Positions 55,098 through 63,422 of a stretch of DNA of 64,000 nucleotides are shown here, one piece after another. The notes under the pieces were generated by a model that worked only from the letters and a program-made list of their open reading frames with translations, searched no databases and was not told where the DNA came from. This stretch comes from Streptomyces abyssomicinicus (GTDB taxonomy: Bacteria; Actinomycetota; Actinomycetes; Streptomycetales; Streptomycetaceae), in NCBI RefSeq assembly GCF_008974245.1, contig NZ_BBZI01000005.1:1784751-1848750 (forward strand), read 5' to 3'. The position numbers were made by a program, and so were the translations under genes. Each line of letters starts with the position of its first letter. The stretch's first letter is position 1.

Positions 55098-56286
55098 TCC
55101 GTTGGTCGAGAAGCTGGCGACCGGTGAGTGGAGCCCGGACAGGTTCAGACGACACCTCGAGGAGACGGGTGCACCGCTCGTCGAGCGGGTCTCCGCGGAC
55201 GAGGTGGAGGTGACCTTCGTCGACGAGCCCGGAGACGACACGACGGTCACCCTCGCGGTGGTGATCGGCCCCAGAGCCGGATTCAACCCGATCGACACGG
55301 AGTTCACCCCGGTGGCGGGGACGCCGTTCCGCGTTCTCACCCTGCGCATGGGTGCCGACCTGCGCTTCTCGTACGTGTTCGCACGACGCGGGCCGACGGG
55401 TGAGGGCGAACGGGTCGCGGACCCGTTCAACCCGCCACCGAGGTTCTCGGAGTGCTCGGTGGAGCGGTTCTCCGGGGCCTCGGTCGCAGTGCTGCCCGAC
55501 GCGGAGCCGTTGCCCTGGCTCGACCGGGCCGAAGCGCGGCCGGCCCCGGCGGTGGAGGCTGCCGTGCTGGCCGGCGAGCTCCTGGGAGGCGAACGCCGCA
55601 TCTGGGTCTCGATGCCCCCGGGAGAGTTCCCGGAAGAGAGCGCACTGCCCTTCGTGATCCACCTGGACGGGACGCCGGACCACAGCGCGCCGAGCGTTCG
55701 TGACGCCCTGGTCCGGGCGGGACTGCTTCGCCCCTGCGTGGTGGTCCTCGTCGGTCAGCCCGCACCGCGGCGCGACAAGGAGCTGCTCTGCAACCCGGCG
55801 TTCTCCCGGATGCTGGTCCAGGAACTCCTGCCGTGGCTCCACCACCGGTATCCGCTCTCACGGGACCCCCGTGACGTCGCGCTGGCCGGCGAGAGCTTCG
55901 GCGGTCTGTGCGCCGGCTGGACAGCGCTCCACCACCCGACGACGTTCGGCAACGCCATCCTCCAGTCCCCTTCGTGCGGGTACCACCCCGACCTCAGGTG
56001 GGGCACCGGGTCAGGTGAGCTGCTGCGCCGCACCCCCGTACCCACACTGATCGCCGAATACCTGGCCGCGGAAACGGCACCGCTCCGCGTCTTCCACGAC
56101 GTCGGCGAGCTGGAGAGCTCGAACACCCACAGCCGCTGGCTGGACCACGTGCTCACCGCAAAGGGCTACGACACCCTCTACAGAGAGTTCGCCGGCGGAC
56201 ACGACTACGCATGGTGGCGAGGAATCTTCGCCGATGCGCTGCTCTGGTGCTTCCCGCCCACGAGCGGGGATCGGAGCCAGGCATGA
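55090..56286 (+). CDS. Enterochelin-esterase-like hydrolase (Fes type)
   Basis: A 398-aa alpha/beta hydrolase. The N-terminal domain (FRRHLEETGAPLVERVSADE) resembles the Fes N domain. The nucleophile elbow is LAGESFGGLCAGW near 270, and the catalytic His region is FAGGHDYAWWRG near 374. Fes enzymes cleave the ester backbone of a trilactone siderophore after uptake to release iron, so the transported siderophore is probably an ester type such as an enterobactin- or griseobactin-like catecholate (inference). ATG 55090. Confidence 0.85.
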   Translation: MADPLVEKLATGEWSPDRFRRHLEETGAPLVERVSADEVEVTFVDEPGDDTTVTLAVVIGPRAGFNPIDTEFTPVAGTPFRVLTLRMGADLRFSYVFARRGPTGEGERVADPFNPPPRFSECSVERFSGASVAVLPDAEPLPWLDRAEARPAPAVEAAVLAGELLGGERRIWVSMPPGEFPEESALPFVIHLDGTPDHSAPSVRDALVRAGLLRPCVVVLVGQPAPRRDKELLCNPAFSRMLVQELLPWLHHRYPLSRDPRDVALAGESFGGLCAGWTALHHPTTFGNAILQSPSCGYHPDLRWGTGSGELLRRTPVPTLIAEYLAAETAPLRVFHDVGELESSNTHSRWLDHVLTAKGYDTLYREFAGGHDYAWWRGIFADALLWCFPPTSGDRSQA

Positions 56287-58043
56287 GGAACTCCTCGCGT
56301 TTCCCCGGCGCCGACCCCGCAGGACTGGGGCGAGGACCGCTGACCCGCCGGCTGCCGGTATTCCTGCTCGCTCCCGCCGAGCCGCTCGGTACTCGGCCGT
56401 TCGAGTCCGGGCCGGGGACCACCCCGGGCCGGTTCCTGCGGCGCGTGATCTTCTCGGTGCGGCGAGTCAGCGTTCCCGCGGCGCTGCTGGCGATCGCGTG
56501 GCAGGTGGGCGAGTCCGCGGTCCCGGTGGTGATGGGACTCGCGATCGACCGGGCCCTCGCGACCGGGGACGAGGGACAGCTGGCCCTGTGGCTCGGCGTG
56601 CTGGTGGCCCTCTACATCGCGCTGACGTCGGCGGCGAGGCTCTCGCTGCGCCTCACCGCCCATGCGGTGCAGGTACTGCAGCACCGGCTCCGTGCCACCC
56701 TCTCCACGGGCGTGCTGCACCCGGTCGGCGGCACCGGCCGTGCGCCGGACGGCAACGTGGTCTCGGTGATGACGAACGACGTCGCGCGCCTGTCCAACGC
56801 CGTCATCCTGACGATCATCCCCGTCTCGAGGATCACCGCCATCGGATTCATCGCGGTGTCGCTGCTGGCGACGCACCGGCTGCTCGGACTCGTGGTGCTG
56901 TTCGGGGCGCCGGTCGCGGTCTGGTCGATGGGCATGCTCAGCGAGCGGCTCTCCCGGGACACCCGCGAGTACCAGGAGCTGCTGGCCTCCACGGTCGGAC
57001 AGGCCACGGACCTGGTCGCCGGCTACCGGGTGATCAAAGGGATGCGTGCCGAGGCCGAGGCGACCGGCCGGTACCGGCAGGCAAGCCAGAGAACCCTTGC
57101 CGGTGCCACGCGCAACGCGGGCCTGCTGGGGAGGTTCCTCATGGGCTCGGGCGTGCTCAGCGGCACCTTCGTCGCCGCAGTGGTGGGGCTGGCGGGCTGG
57201 TTCGCCCTCGACGGACAGCTCAGCGTCGGCGGGCTGATCACCGCCGTCGGCCTCGCCCAGGCACTGCTGCCGCAGATCCAGGCGATCGCGAGCACGTCCA
57301 TCCCCAACCTGGCCGGCGCACGCGCCTCGTCCGTGCGTGTCCTCGACGTGCTGCGGGACGACGCGAAGCCGACGGCCGGGCCCGATGACGCGACCCGGCG
57401 GGAGGTCACCGCGCTGCCGGAGCTGGACGTGGTCGTGCCGAGCACCTCCGGGCCCGGCGTGACGATCCGGGTCGAGCCCGGCAAGCTCGTGGGCGTGCGC
57501 GCCGACGACCGGACCGCCGCCCGTATCGTCGAGGCGCTGCTCGACCCGCGGGCCGAAGGAGGGATCGAGGCGCGGCTCGACGGGGTCGCGGCGCGGAAGC
57601 TGTCCCCGCTCGAGTACCGCTCCCGGGTCACCGTCGCGCCGCACCGCGCCACCCTCTTCAGCGGCACCCTCCGCGACAACGTCGCCCTGATCCCGGGCGC
57701 GCCCGAGCGCGTGGACGCCGCGGTGCGCGCCGCCGCTTGCGACGACTTCGCGGCCGACCTCGACGTCCCGGTCGGCGAGGGCGGCAACCGGCTCTCGGGC
57801 GGCCAGCGCCAGCGGATCGCGCTCGCCCGCGCCCTGGCGAGCGACGCGCCGGTGCTCGTGCTGCACGACCCGACCACCGCGGTCGACTCGGTCACCGAGC
57901 ACACGATCGCGGGCCGGCTGCGCGGTGTCCGGGCAGGCCGCTCGACGCTGCTGATCGCCTCGACCCCGGCACTGCTCGCAGCCTGCGACCGCGTCGTCGA
58001 ACTGCCTGACGACGCACCTACGACCTCGAGGACGGCGCAATGA
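56283..58043 (+). CDS. ABC exporter-type half transporter, degenerate Walker subunit
   Basis: A 586-aa protein with six membrane helices (about 60-340) and an ATPase domain (about 375-580). Walker A should be near 400 but reads VGVRADDRTAARIV, with no GKS/T. Walker B near 522 reads VLVLHDPTTAVDS, with Pro in place of the catalytic Glu. The signature LSGGQRQR near 503 is intact. This is the inactive-Walker half of a heterodimer; see the next gene. ATG 56283 overlaps the esterase stop. It could be IrtA/IrtB-like, handling siderophores. Confidence 0.85.
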   Translation: MRNSSRFPGADPAGLGRGPLTRRLPVFLLAPAEPLGTRPFESGPGTTPGRFLRRVIFSVRRVSVPAALLAIAWQVGESAVPVVMGLAIDRALATGDEGQLALWLGVLVALYIALTSAARLSLRLTAHAVQVLQHRLRATLSTGVLHPVGGTGRAPDGNVVSVMTNDVARLSNAVILTIIPVSRITAIGFIAVSLLATHRLLGLVVLFGAPVAVWSMGMLSERLSRDTREYQELLASTVGQATDLVAGYRVIKGMRAEAEATGRYRQASQRTLAGATRNAGLLGRFLMGSGVLSGTFVAAVVGLAGWFALDGQLSVGGLITAVGLAQALLPQIQAIASTSIPNLAGARASSVRVLDVLRDDAKPTAGPDDATRREVTALPELDVVVPSTSGPGVTIRVEPGKLVGVRADDRTAARIVEALLDPRAEGGIEARLDGVAARKLSPLEYRSRVTVAPHRATLFSGTLRDNVALIPGAPERVDAAVRAAACDDFAADLDVPVGEGGNRLSGGQRQRIALARALASDAPVLVLHDPTTAVDSVTEHTIAGRLRGVRAGRSTLLIASTPALLAACDRVVELPDDAPTTSRTAQ

Positions 58044-59782
58044 GCGGCACCTCCACCATGCCCGGGACAGCGGCTCCCGATTCCGGGCTGCCCGTCGCGA
58101 GCGGCCGCGAGACGGTCCGGGAGGTGTGGCGGCTCAGCCACGGGTACCGGCTCCGGCTCGCCGTAACCGGGATGCTGGGGATCGTCAGCACCGGCGCCGA
58201 CCTGATCGTTTCCGTCGCGATCGGACACCTCGTCGACCACGTGCAGGCCGGCACCGCGGACCTCCCCACAGTGCTGACGGTCACGGCCGTCATGACGCTC
58301 TCGGCAGTCCTCGGTGCCGGGGGCACCGCGCTGACGATCGTGCTCGCCACCCGCGTCTACCACTCCGTCCTCGCCGCGCTGCGCGAGCAGCTCGTGAGCC
58401 GTGCCATGACCCTCCCACAGCACCTCGTCGAGCGCGCCGGCACCGGAGACCTGATATCCCGGTCCAGCGACGACGTCACCGCGGTCGCCGACGCCGCCCC
58501 CGCCGTGATCCCGGCGCTCACCGTCACCGCCTTCACCATCGTCGTGTCGCTGGGCGGGCTCGCGGCACTGGAATGGCCCTACGCGGCCGCCTGCGCCGTC
58601 GTGCTGCCGGTCTACGTGCTGGCCGTGCGGTGGTACCTGCGCACCGGACCAGGGGTCTACCGCGCCGAGCGCACGGCGATGAGCGCGCGTGCCCAGCAGA
58701 TCCTCGAGTCCCAGCGCGGCCACGCCACCGTGCTCGGCTTCGGGCTCGCCGAGCAACGACACCAAGCCGTGATGACGGACTCCTGGCGCGTCGCGAGGCA
58801 GTCGCTCCGCGCACGCACCGTGCTGAGCATGCTCAATGCCCGGCTCAACCTCGGGGAGTGCCTGAGCCTGGCCGCTGTACTCGTCGTCGGCTTCGTCCTG
58901 ATCGACCACGACGCATCGACCGTCGGCGGCGCCACCACCGCCATGCTGCTCGTGCTACGCCTGCTCGGACCGGTCAACCAGCTGCTGCTGGTCATCGACA
59001 CCCTCCAGTCCGCCCTCGCATCGCTGAGCCGCATGATCGGGGTCGTCACGATTCCGTTCAGCCCGTCGGACGTCCCGGCGCGGGCCGCGAGCACCGCCGT
59101 ACAACTCGACGAGGTCTCATTCCGTTACGGCGAGGGGCCACGCGTACTCGACGACATCACCCTCACCATTCCGTCCGGTCAGCGCGTCGCCGTCGTCGGC
59201 GTGTCCGGGGCAGGCAAGACCACGCTCGCCGGCGTCGTCGCAGGCACCCACCTGCCTGAGGCCGGGAGGGTGACCCGCCCCAGCCGTACCGCGATGATCA
59301 CCCAGGAGGTCCACGTCTTCACGGGCACCCTGCGCGACAACCTCACCCTCGCCGCACCCGGGGCCACCGACCGCGACCTCCACGCAGCGCTGGAGGCCAC
59401 CGGCGCCGCATCCCTCCTCGATGTCCTCCCCGACCGGATGGACGCCCCGCTAGGTGTCGGCGGACACCCGCTCACCGACGCACAGGCGCAGCAACTCGCC
59501 CTCGCCCGCCTGCTGCTCGCCGACGCCGATCTGGTGATCCTTGACGAAGCGACCGCCGAGGCCGGTTCCGCCTACGCCGGGCAGCTCGACCGCGCTGCTG
59601 ATGCTGTCCTCGCCGGGCGCACCGCAGTTGTGGTCGCGCACCGTCTCTCCCAAGCAGCGGCCTGCGACCGGATCATGGTGATGGAGCGCGGCCGGATCAT
59701 CGAGACCGGCACCCACGGAGAGCTGGTCGACGCCGGTGGTGTGTACGCCGCGCTGTGGACGGCCTGGGAGGCCGCTCGGTGA
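58040..59782 (+). CDS. ABC exporter-type half transporter, active Walker subunit
   Basis: A 580-aa partner with six membrane helices and an ATPase domain. Walker A VVGVSGAGKTTL near 383 and Walker B DLVILDEATAEAG near 496 are intact, but the signature reads LTDAQAQQLALARLLL near 477 instead of LSGGQ. With the preceding gene only one composite ATP site (this Walker A/B with that signature) is canonical, the usual asymmetry of heterodimeric exporters. In mycobacteria IrtAB, a similar pair, imports carboxymycobactin, with a SIP domain fused to IrtA; here a SIP lies separately in the operon. ATG 58040 overlaps the previous stop. Confidence 0.9.
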   Translation: MSGTSTMPGTAAPDSGLPVASGRETVREVWRLSHGYRLRLAVTGMLGIVSTGADLIVSVAIGHLVDHVQAGTADLPTVLTVTAVMTLSAVLGAGGTALTIVLATRVYHSVLAALREQLVSRAMTLPQHLVERAGTGDLISRSSDDVTAVADAAPAVIPALTVTAFTIVVSLGGLAALEWPYAAACAVVLPVYVLAVRWYLRTGPGVYRAERTAMSARAQQILESQRGHATVLGFGLAEQRHQAVMTDSWRVARQSLRARTVLSMLNARLNLGECLSLAAVLVVGFVLIDHDASTVGGATTAMLLVLRLLGPVNQLLLVIDTLQSALASLSRMIGVVTIPFSPSDVPARAASTAVQLDEVSFRYGEGPRVLDDITLTIPSGQRVAVVGVSGAGKTTLAGVVAGTHLPEAGRVTRPSRTAMITQEVHVFTGTLRDNLTLAAPGATDRDLHAALEATGAASLLDVLPDRMDAPLGVGGHPLTDAQAQQLALARLLLADADLVILDEATAEAGSAYAGQLDRAADAVLAGRTAVVVAHRLSQAAACDRIMVMERGRIIETGTHGELVDAGGVYAALWTAWEAAR

Positions 59783-60112
59783 CAACAGCATCACCAGGCC
59801 TGGACGCGCCGCAGTCCGCGGAGCTTGTCGGCCTGGGCGAGTCGGCCGGCCTCGAGGTTGCCGGGCCGGGCCTGCAGCCTCCGGGCGAGCCCGCGTGACG
59901 AGACATGGCTTCGGTCGGTGTCCGCGCGGCGCTGGTTCATGTACCTGTGCAGGAGGTGCAGGCAGCCGGTGAAGCCCTGATGCCGGGCACCCGGCGATGG
60001 CAGAGACGGGCACGACCACAGCGTTCACGCGTCCACAAGCTTCCTGCAAGGTTTCGTCAAGCCATCAACTGCCATGGTGACTCCCGCAAGCTGCACCAGA
60101 AGGAGGAAGAGC
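59783..60112. other. Gene-free stretch before the peptidoglycan-binding gene
   Basis: No supportable gene. On the minus strand about 34 residues ending at a stop near 59790 (GLARRLQARPGNLEAGRLAQ, then ADKLRGLRRVQAW) could be the tail of a lost gene. The last 12 bases hold AGGAGG for the next gene. Confidence 0.35.
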
Positions 60113-60580
60113 ATGCAACTCGGAATCTGGAAGCGCACGTTCGTCAGTGCGGCCGTATCCGTGGGGATCGCCGTCGGTACCCTCGCAGGCGCGAACGCCA
60201 CCGCCACTGCGGCTCCGGCAGACACCACGTCGACCATCACCTCCGAGATCACCCCGCTGGCCACCCAGAACCTCGGGCTGAGCACCAGACAGGCCAAGGG
60301 CATCCAGCGCCGGCTCAAGGAGTTCGGGTACAACCCCGGAACCATCGACGGCTACCTGGGCACGAACAGCTGGAAGGCCTTGCAGACCGCCTTTCGGGAC
60401 GGCGGCTTGTACACGGATGCCATCGACGGGATCGTCGGGCCCAACACCATCAAGGCGCTGCAGCGCGCGATGAAGGATGCCTGGAACTACACCGGCCCGA
60501 TCGACGGCATTGCCGGGGACGGTACCCGGGCCGCCTTCGCACGCTTCGCCAACTGGTGCGTCGACCTGTACGGCTACTGA
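60113..60580 (+). CDS. Secreted peptidoglycan-binding (PG_binding_1) protein
   Basis: A 155-aa secreted protein. Residues 1-37 are a signal peptide (KRTFVSAAVSVGIAVGTLAG, cleavage after ATAAPA). Three tandem peptidoglycan-binding repeats follow: IQRRLKEFGYNPGTIDGYLG, FRDGGLYTDAIDGIVGPNTI and MKDAWNYTGPIDGIAGDGTR. No catalytic domain is attached, so it may bind the cell wall as a lectin-like accessory or anchor. ATG 60113 has AGGAGG 6 nt upstream. A strong terminator lies downstream. Confidence 0.85.
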   Translation: MQLGIWKRTFVSAAVSVGIAVGTLAGANATATAAPADTTSTITSEITPLATQNLGLSTRQAKGIQRRLKEFGYNPGTIDGYLGTNSWKALQTAFRDGGLYTDAIDGIVGPNTIKALQRAMKDAWNYTGPIDGIAGDGTRAAFARFANWCVDLYGY

Positions 60581-60623
60581 TCCGCCTCCCGCGGCCGAGC
60601 CTGATCCGCGCCCCTGAGGACTG

Positions 60624-60657
60624 CTGGGCCGCCCCTCTCCACAAAGGGGCGGCCCAG
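60624..60657. terminator. Rho-independent-type hairpin
   Basis: CTGGGCCGCCCCT, 8-nt loop, AGGGGCGGCCCAG: a perfect 13-bp stem 44 nt after the stop of the peptidoglycan-binding gene, between convergent genes, so it may act in both directions. Confidence 0.85.
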
Positions 60658-60886
60658 TCCGTCCGTGAGCACCAAGACCTCGCCGACGCCTTTCCGGGCA
60701 GGGACGGCAGCCTCGGAGCCGGTAACACGATCACCCAACGCTCGCCGTCGGCTACCGCGTTCATGCCGTCGAGGACGCGTGCCCCGATCCCTCGCTCCCA
60801 TCTGCCGGGCCGACCTGCGGCACCGGGAGATGACGACGACCAGGACGAACCCGCGGGATGCCGCACACCTCGTGGCAGCTCACGGC
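60658..60886. other. Convergent intergenic region
   Basis: Spacer between the terminator and the minus-strand gene ending at 60887. No gene is supportable; the minus-strand reading GARVLDGMNAVADGERWVIV is protein-like for a short stretch but has no start or known family. Confidence 0.3.
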
Positions 60887-61591
60887 TCAGCGTGGTGCTT
60901 CCGTGCGCAGCCGGGCCAGGACGTGTCCGTCCGGCGCGAGCGCCGTGACGGTGAGTGTGGCGTCCTGAGGCACGCCGTCGAGGAACGCGTGGTAGGCGCC
61001 CCAGCCCGGGTCGCCCTGCAGGACGAGCAGCTGGGCCTCGTGCGGCGTGCCGTTGCCGACCTGTATCACCAGCCGGGCGGGTGGGGTGCGGGTGCGGAAG
61101 GCGCCCGTGCACACCACTCCCTGCGCCACCGTGCTCGTGCCGGAGCTGATGCCGCCGAGGTTCAGGCTGTCGCCGCCCGCGTGGGCCCGGGCGAGCTCGA
61201 TGGGCCGGGTCAGGTCGCCCTGGCCGACGACGTAGCTCTGCCGTCCTTCCGGCAGCAGCGCCATCCGCAGGCCGTGCCCGATCGGCACCTGTTCATAGGC
61301 CCGCACCCTCTGGGCACCCTGCTGCGGTGGGGAACTGGTCGGTGGCGGGCTGGGCATGGCGGTGGCGGGTGGCACCGGTGCGGTCCCGTCGTGCGTGCCT
61401 TGCCCGGTGAGCGCCCCGAGGGTCGTGGCCGCCACCAGCGCGGCGGCCCAGGCGCCGCCTGCCCGGGCGCGGCGGCGACGGCTCAGGACCCGGCCACGCC
61501 GCATCACTGCGTCGACGGGGGCCGGGCTCATGGGGAAGGCGTCGGCCGCGCGGTGGAGCGCCTGGGCGAGCCGCCTGTCGTCCTCGTTCAC
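60887..61591 (-). CDS. Membrane-anchored protein of a sigma factor operon
   Basis: A 234-aa protein: an N-terminal cytosolic segment with many Arg, one membrane helix near 45-62 (AGGAWAAALVAATTLGALTG), a Pro/Ser linker, and an extracellular domain of about 140 residues (RVRAYEQVPIGHGLRMALLP to the end). The extracellular part is paralogous to that of 62247-62867. It may be an anti-sigma or output protein. GTG 61591 overlaps the sigma gene stop. Confidence 0.75.
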   Translation of the reverse strand: MNEDDRRLAQALHRAADAFPMSPAPVDAVMRRGRVLSRRRRARAGGAWAAALVAATTLGALTGQGTHDGTAPVPPATAMPSPPPTSSPPQQGAQRVRAYEQVPIGHGLRMALLPEGRQSYVVGQGDLTRPIELARAHAGGDSLNLGGISSGTSTVAQGVVCTGAFRTRTPPARLVIQVGNGTPHEAQLLVLQGDPGWGAYHAFLDGVPQDATLTVTALAPDGHVLARLRTEAPR

Positions 61592-62139
61592 CGGCGGACC
61601 TCCTCCCGCACGGCCTCGCTGCGCTCCAGAGGGACGGGTCCGCCGTCGCGTCCGGTCACAGCCGGCTCGGCGCGGAGCTTGCGCAGGGCACGGGCGGCAT
61701 GGCTGCGCACCGTGCCCACCCGCGTCCCCAGGAGTGCGGCGACCTCGCTCTCACTGCGGTCCTCCAGGTAGCGCAGGACGACGACCGCCCGCTGCCGCTG
61801 CGGAAGCCGGGCCAGAGCCGCCATGAGCGCGGAATGCTCGGTGATCGAGTCGGCCCTTTCCGATGCGGCCGCCTCGGGGAAGCGGTTGGTCAGCCACTCC
61901 CGGGCCCGTGGCACGCGCAGCCGGTCCCGGTTGGCGTTGATCATGATGCGCCAGACATAGGCGTCGGGATCGTCGCTGCGCCTCACCCGTTCCCATCGGG
62001 CATACGCCTTCGCCAGGGCCGTCTGCACCAAGTCCTCCGCGTCGTGGTGGTGTCCGGTGAGCAGGTGAGCGGTCCTGAGCATCCGGTGCCAGCGGCTGAC
62101 CATGAATGCCCCGAACTCCGCTTCCGCGTCGGTCTTCAC
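61588..62139 (-). CDS. SigE-family ECF sigma factor
   Basis: A 183-aa sigma factor of the actinobacterial SigE-type group. Region 2 is RTAHLLTGHHHDAEDLVQTA and LAKAYARWERVRRSDDPDAY; region 4 is ARLPQRQRAVVVLRYLEDRS, GTRVGTVRSHAARALRKLR. GTG 62139 with AGAGGA upstream is preferred; an in-frame start 30 codons earlier adds an Arg-rich stretch. Its stop overlaps the next gene by 4 nt. It lies between two paralogous membrane or secreted proteins. Confidence 0.9.
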   Translation of the reverse strand: MKTDAEAEFGAFMVSRWHRMLRTAHLLTGHHHDAEDLVQTALAKAYARWERVRRSDDPDAYVWRIMINANRDRLRVPRAREWLTNRFPEAAASERADSITEHSALMAALARLPQRQRAVVVLRYLEDRSESEVAALLGTRVGTVRSHAARALRKLRAEPAVTGRDGGPVPLERSEAVREEVRR

Positions 62140-62246
62140 TCGGGTCCTCTGTTCGCCGTGTCCGGCCCCCGTCCGCCGCACTGCCCCGGTGCGAGGGTGC
62201 ACCGGGACAGCACGGAAGGCTCCGGCCACGGGGTCTGCGGTCGCTG

Positions 62247-62867
62247 TCAGCGTCCGGCCGGGAACGTGTCGAACGCCAGGGTCGCCAGGACCTCGCCGTC
62301 AGGGCCGTACGCGGTGACCGTGACGGTTCCCTGCGGGGCCCCCGATCCGGCGGCGTCGAGGTAGTAGGTCCCCCAGCCCGGTCTGCCGGGCAGGCTCAGC
62401 ACGCCCGCGTCCCGTTCGGCGCCGTCAGCCGTGCGGACGGTTATCCGGGAAGGCGGGGTGCTGGTGCGCCACGCGCCCGTGTACAGCACGTCGGCCCCGT
62501 CGACGGTGGTGCCGCCGCTGAGGCTCTCGGGCCGGATGTCGTCGCCCACCATCTCCCGGGCCTGCTCGACCGCTTCACGCACGTCCGTCCAGGCCACGAC
62601 GTAGTTCTGCCGCCCCTCGGGCAGCAGGGCCATGACGGCGCCCTGCCCGATGCTCACCGGCTGGTACGCCCGCACGATTCGCGGCCCCGGGGCCGTCGTC
62701 GCACGGTCAGGGGCCTTCGCCGGTGCCGCCGCGTCCACGGTCGCCAGCACCTGGGCGGCATGCCCGGCCGTCCGCTCCACGGCCACGGCCGCACCGGCAC
62801 CGCCCGCCAGCACCACGGCCGCGGCGCCCATCGTGGCGAGCCGCCTCCATCCGCTCCTGATCTCCAT
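62247..62867 (-). CDS. Secreted or membrane paralogue of the sigma-operon protein
   Basis: A 206-aa protein with an N-terminal signal or anchor (TMGAAAVVLAGGAGAAVAV) and an extracellular domain sharing much sequence with 60887-61591: both have VRAYxxVxIGxG-xxMALLPEGRQ and YVV, and end in PDGxVLA(R/T)L. ATG 62867 follows AGGAGG. About 110 nt separates it from the sigma factor on the same strand, so it may be co-transcribed upstream. Function unknown. Confidence 0.75.
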   Translation of the reverse strand: MEIRSGWRRLATMGAAAVVLAGGAGAAVAVERTAGHAAQVLATVDAAAPAKAPDRATTAPGPRIVRAYQPVSIGQGAVMALLPEGRQNYVVAWTDVREAVEQAREMVGDDIRPESLSGGTTVDGADVLYTGAWRTSTPPSRITVRTADGAERDAGVLSLPGRPGWGTYYLDAAGSGAPQGTVTVTAYGPDGEVLATLAFDTFPAGR

Positions 62868-62975
62868 CTGACTCCTCCTGCGAGTCCCAGTGATGCGTCT
62901 GTCGAACTCCTTGCACCACTCAGACGGACACAGGGCCGCACATCTATGTCCTGCCGGGCGACTTTCCCGTGAGGG

Positions 62976-63422
62976 GTGACCAACGGTCCCCGAGTTCGGG
63001 TCGCCGAGGCCCTCACCGACCTGGAACTTCCGGGCGAAGAAAGCCCCTTGGCGACCCGCTCCCGCATCGACGCCCGCACCGTCGAACTGCCGCCGGCTTC
63101 GCCCGCGACGTCCGCACCCGGCCGCTGCTACTGCTCGGCGGCGACAGCCGAGCCCGGCCACAGCCCCGCACCTGCCTCTACATCCACCTCGGCAACGTTC
63201 GCCCCCCGCTGGAGACCTGGACGACGCCCCGCGGAACGCATCCGCGGCGATCGGATACTGCACGAAGCGCTGACCACCGGCGCCGGCCCTTTGTACCTCG
63301 CCCTGGCCCTCGCCTTGTCCCACACCGCTGCGAGCCGCTGTGCGACCATCGCTCAGTACCTGCTCGACGACCAGACGGAAGTCCGCCGGGTTGCGGTCGG
63401 AACGGAGAGCGGGCACTCGTGA
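62976..63422 (+). pseudogene. Relic of a site-specific integrase
   Basis: The plus strand starts like an integrase N-terminal region (VRVAEALTDLELPGEESPLA, then IDARTVELPPA). It then shifts frame near 63093 to GFARDVRTRPLLLLGGDSRA and TCLYIHLGNVRPPLETW, which resembles the core-binding domain. It ends in the first frame with DRILHEALTTGAGPLYLALA and TIAQYLLDDQTE, resembling the C terminus. The catalytic domain is missing, so an internal deletion and frameshift broke the gene. Family assignment by eye. Confidence 0.4.
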
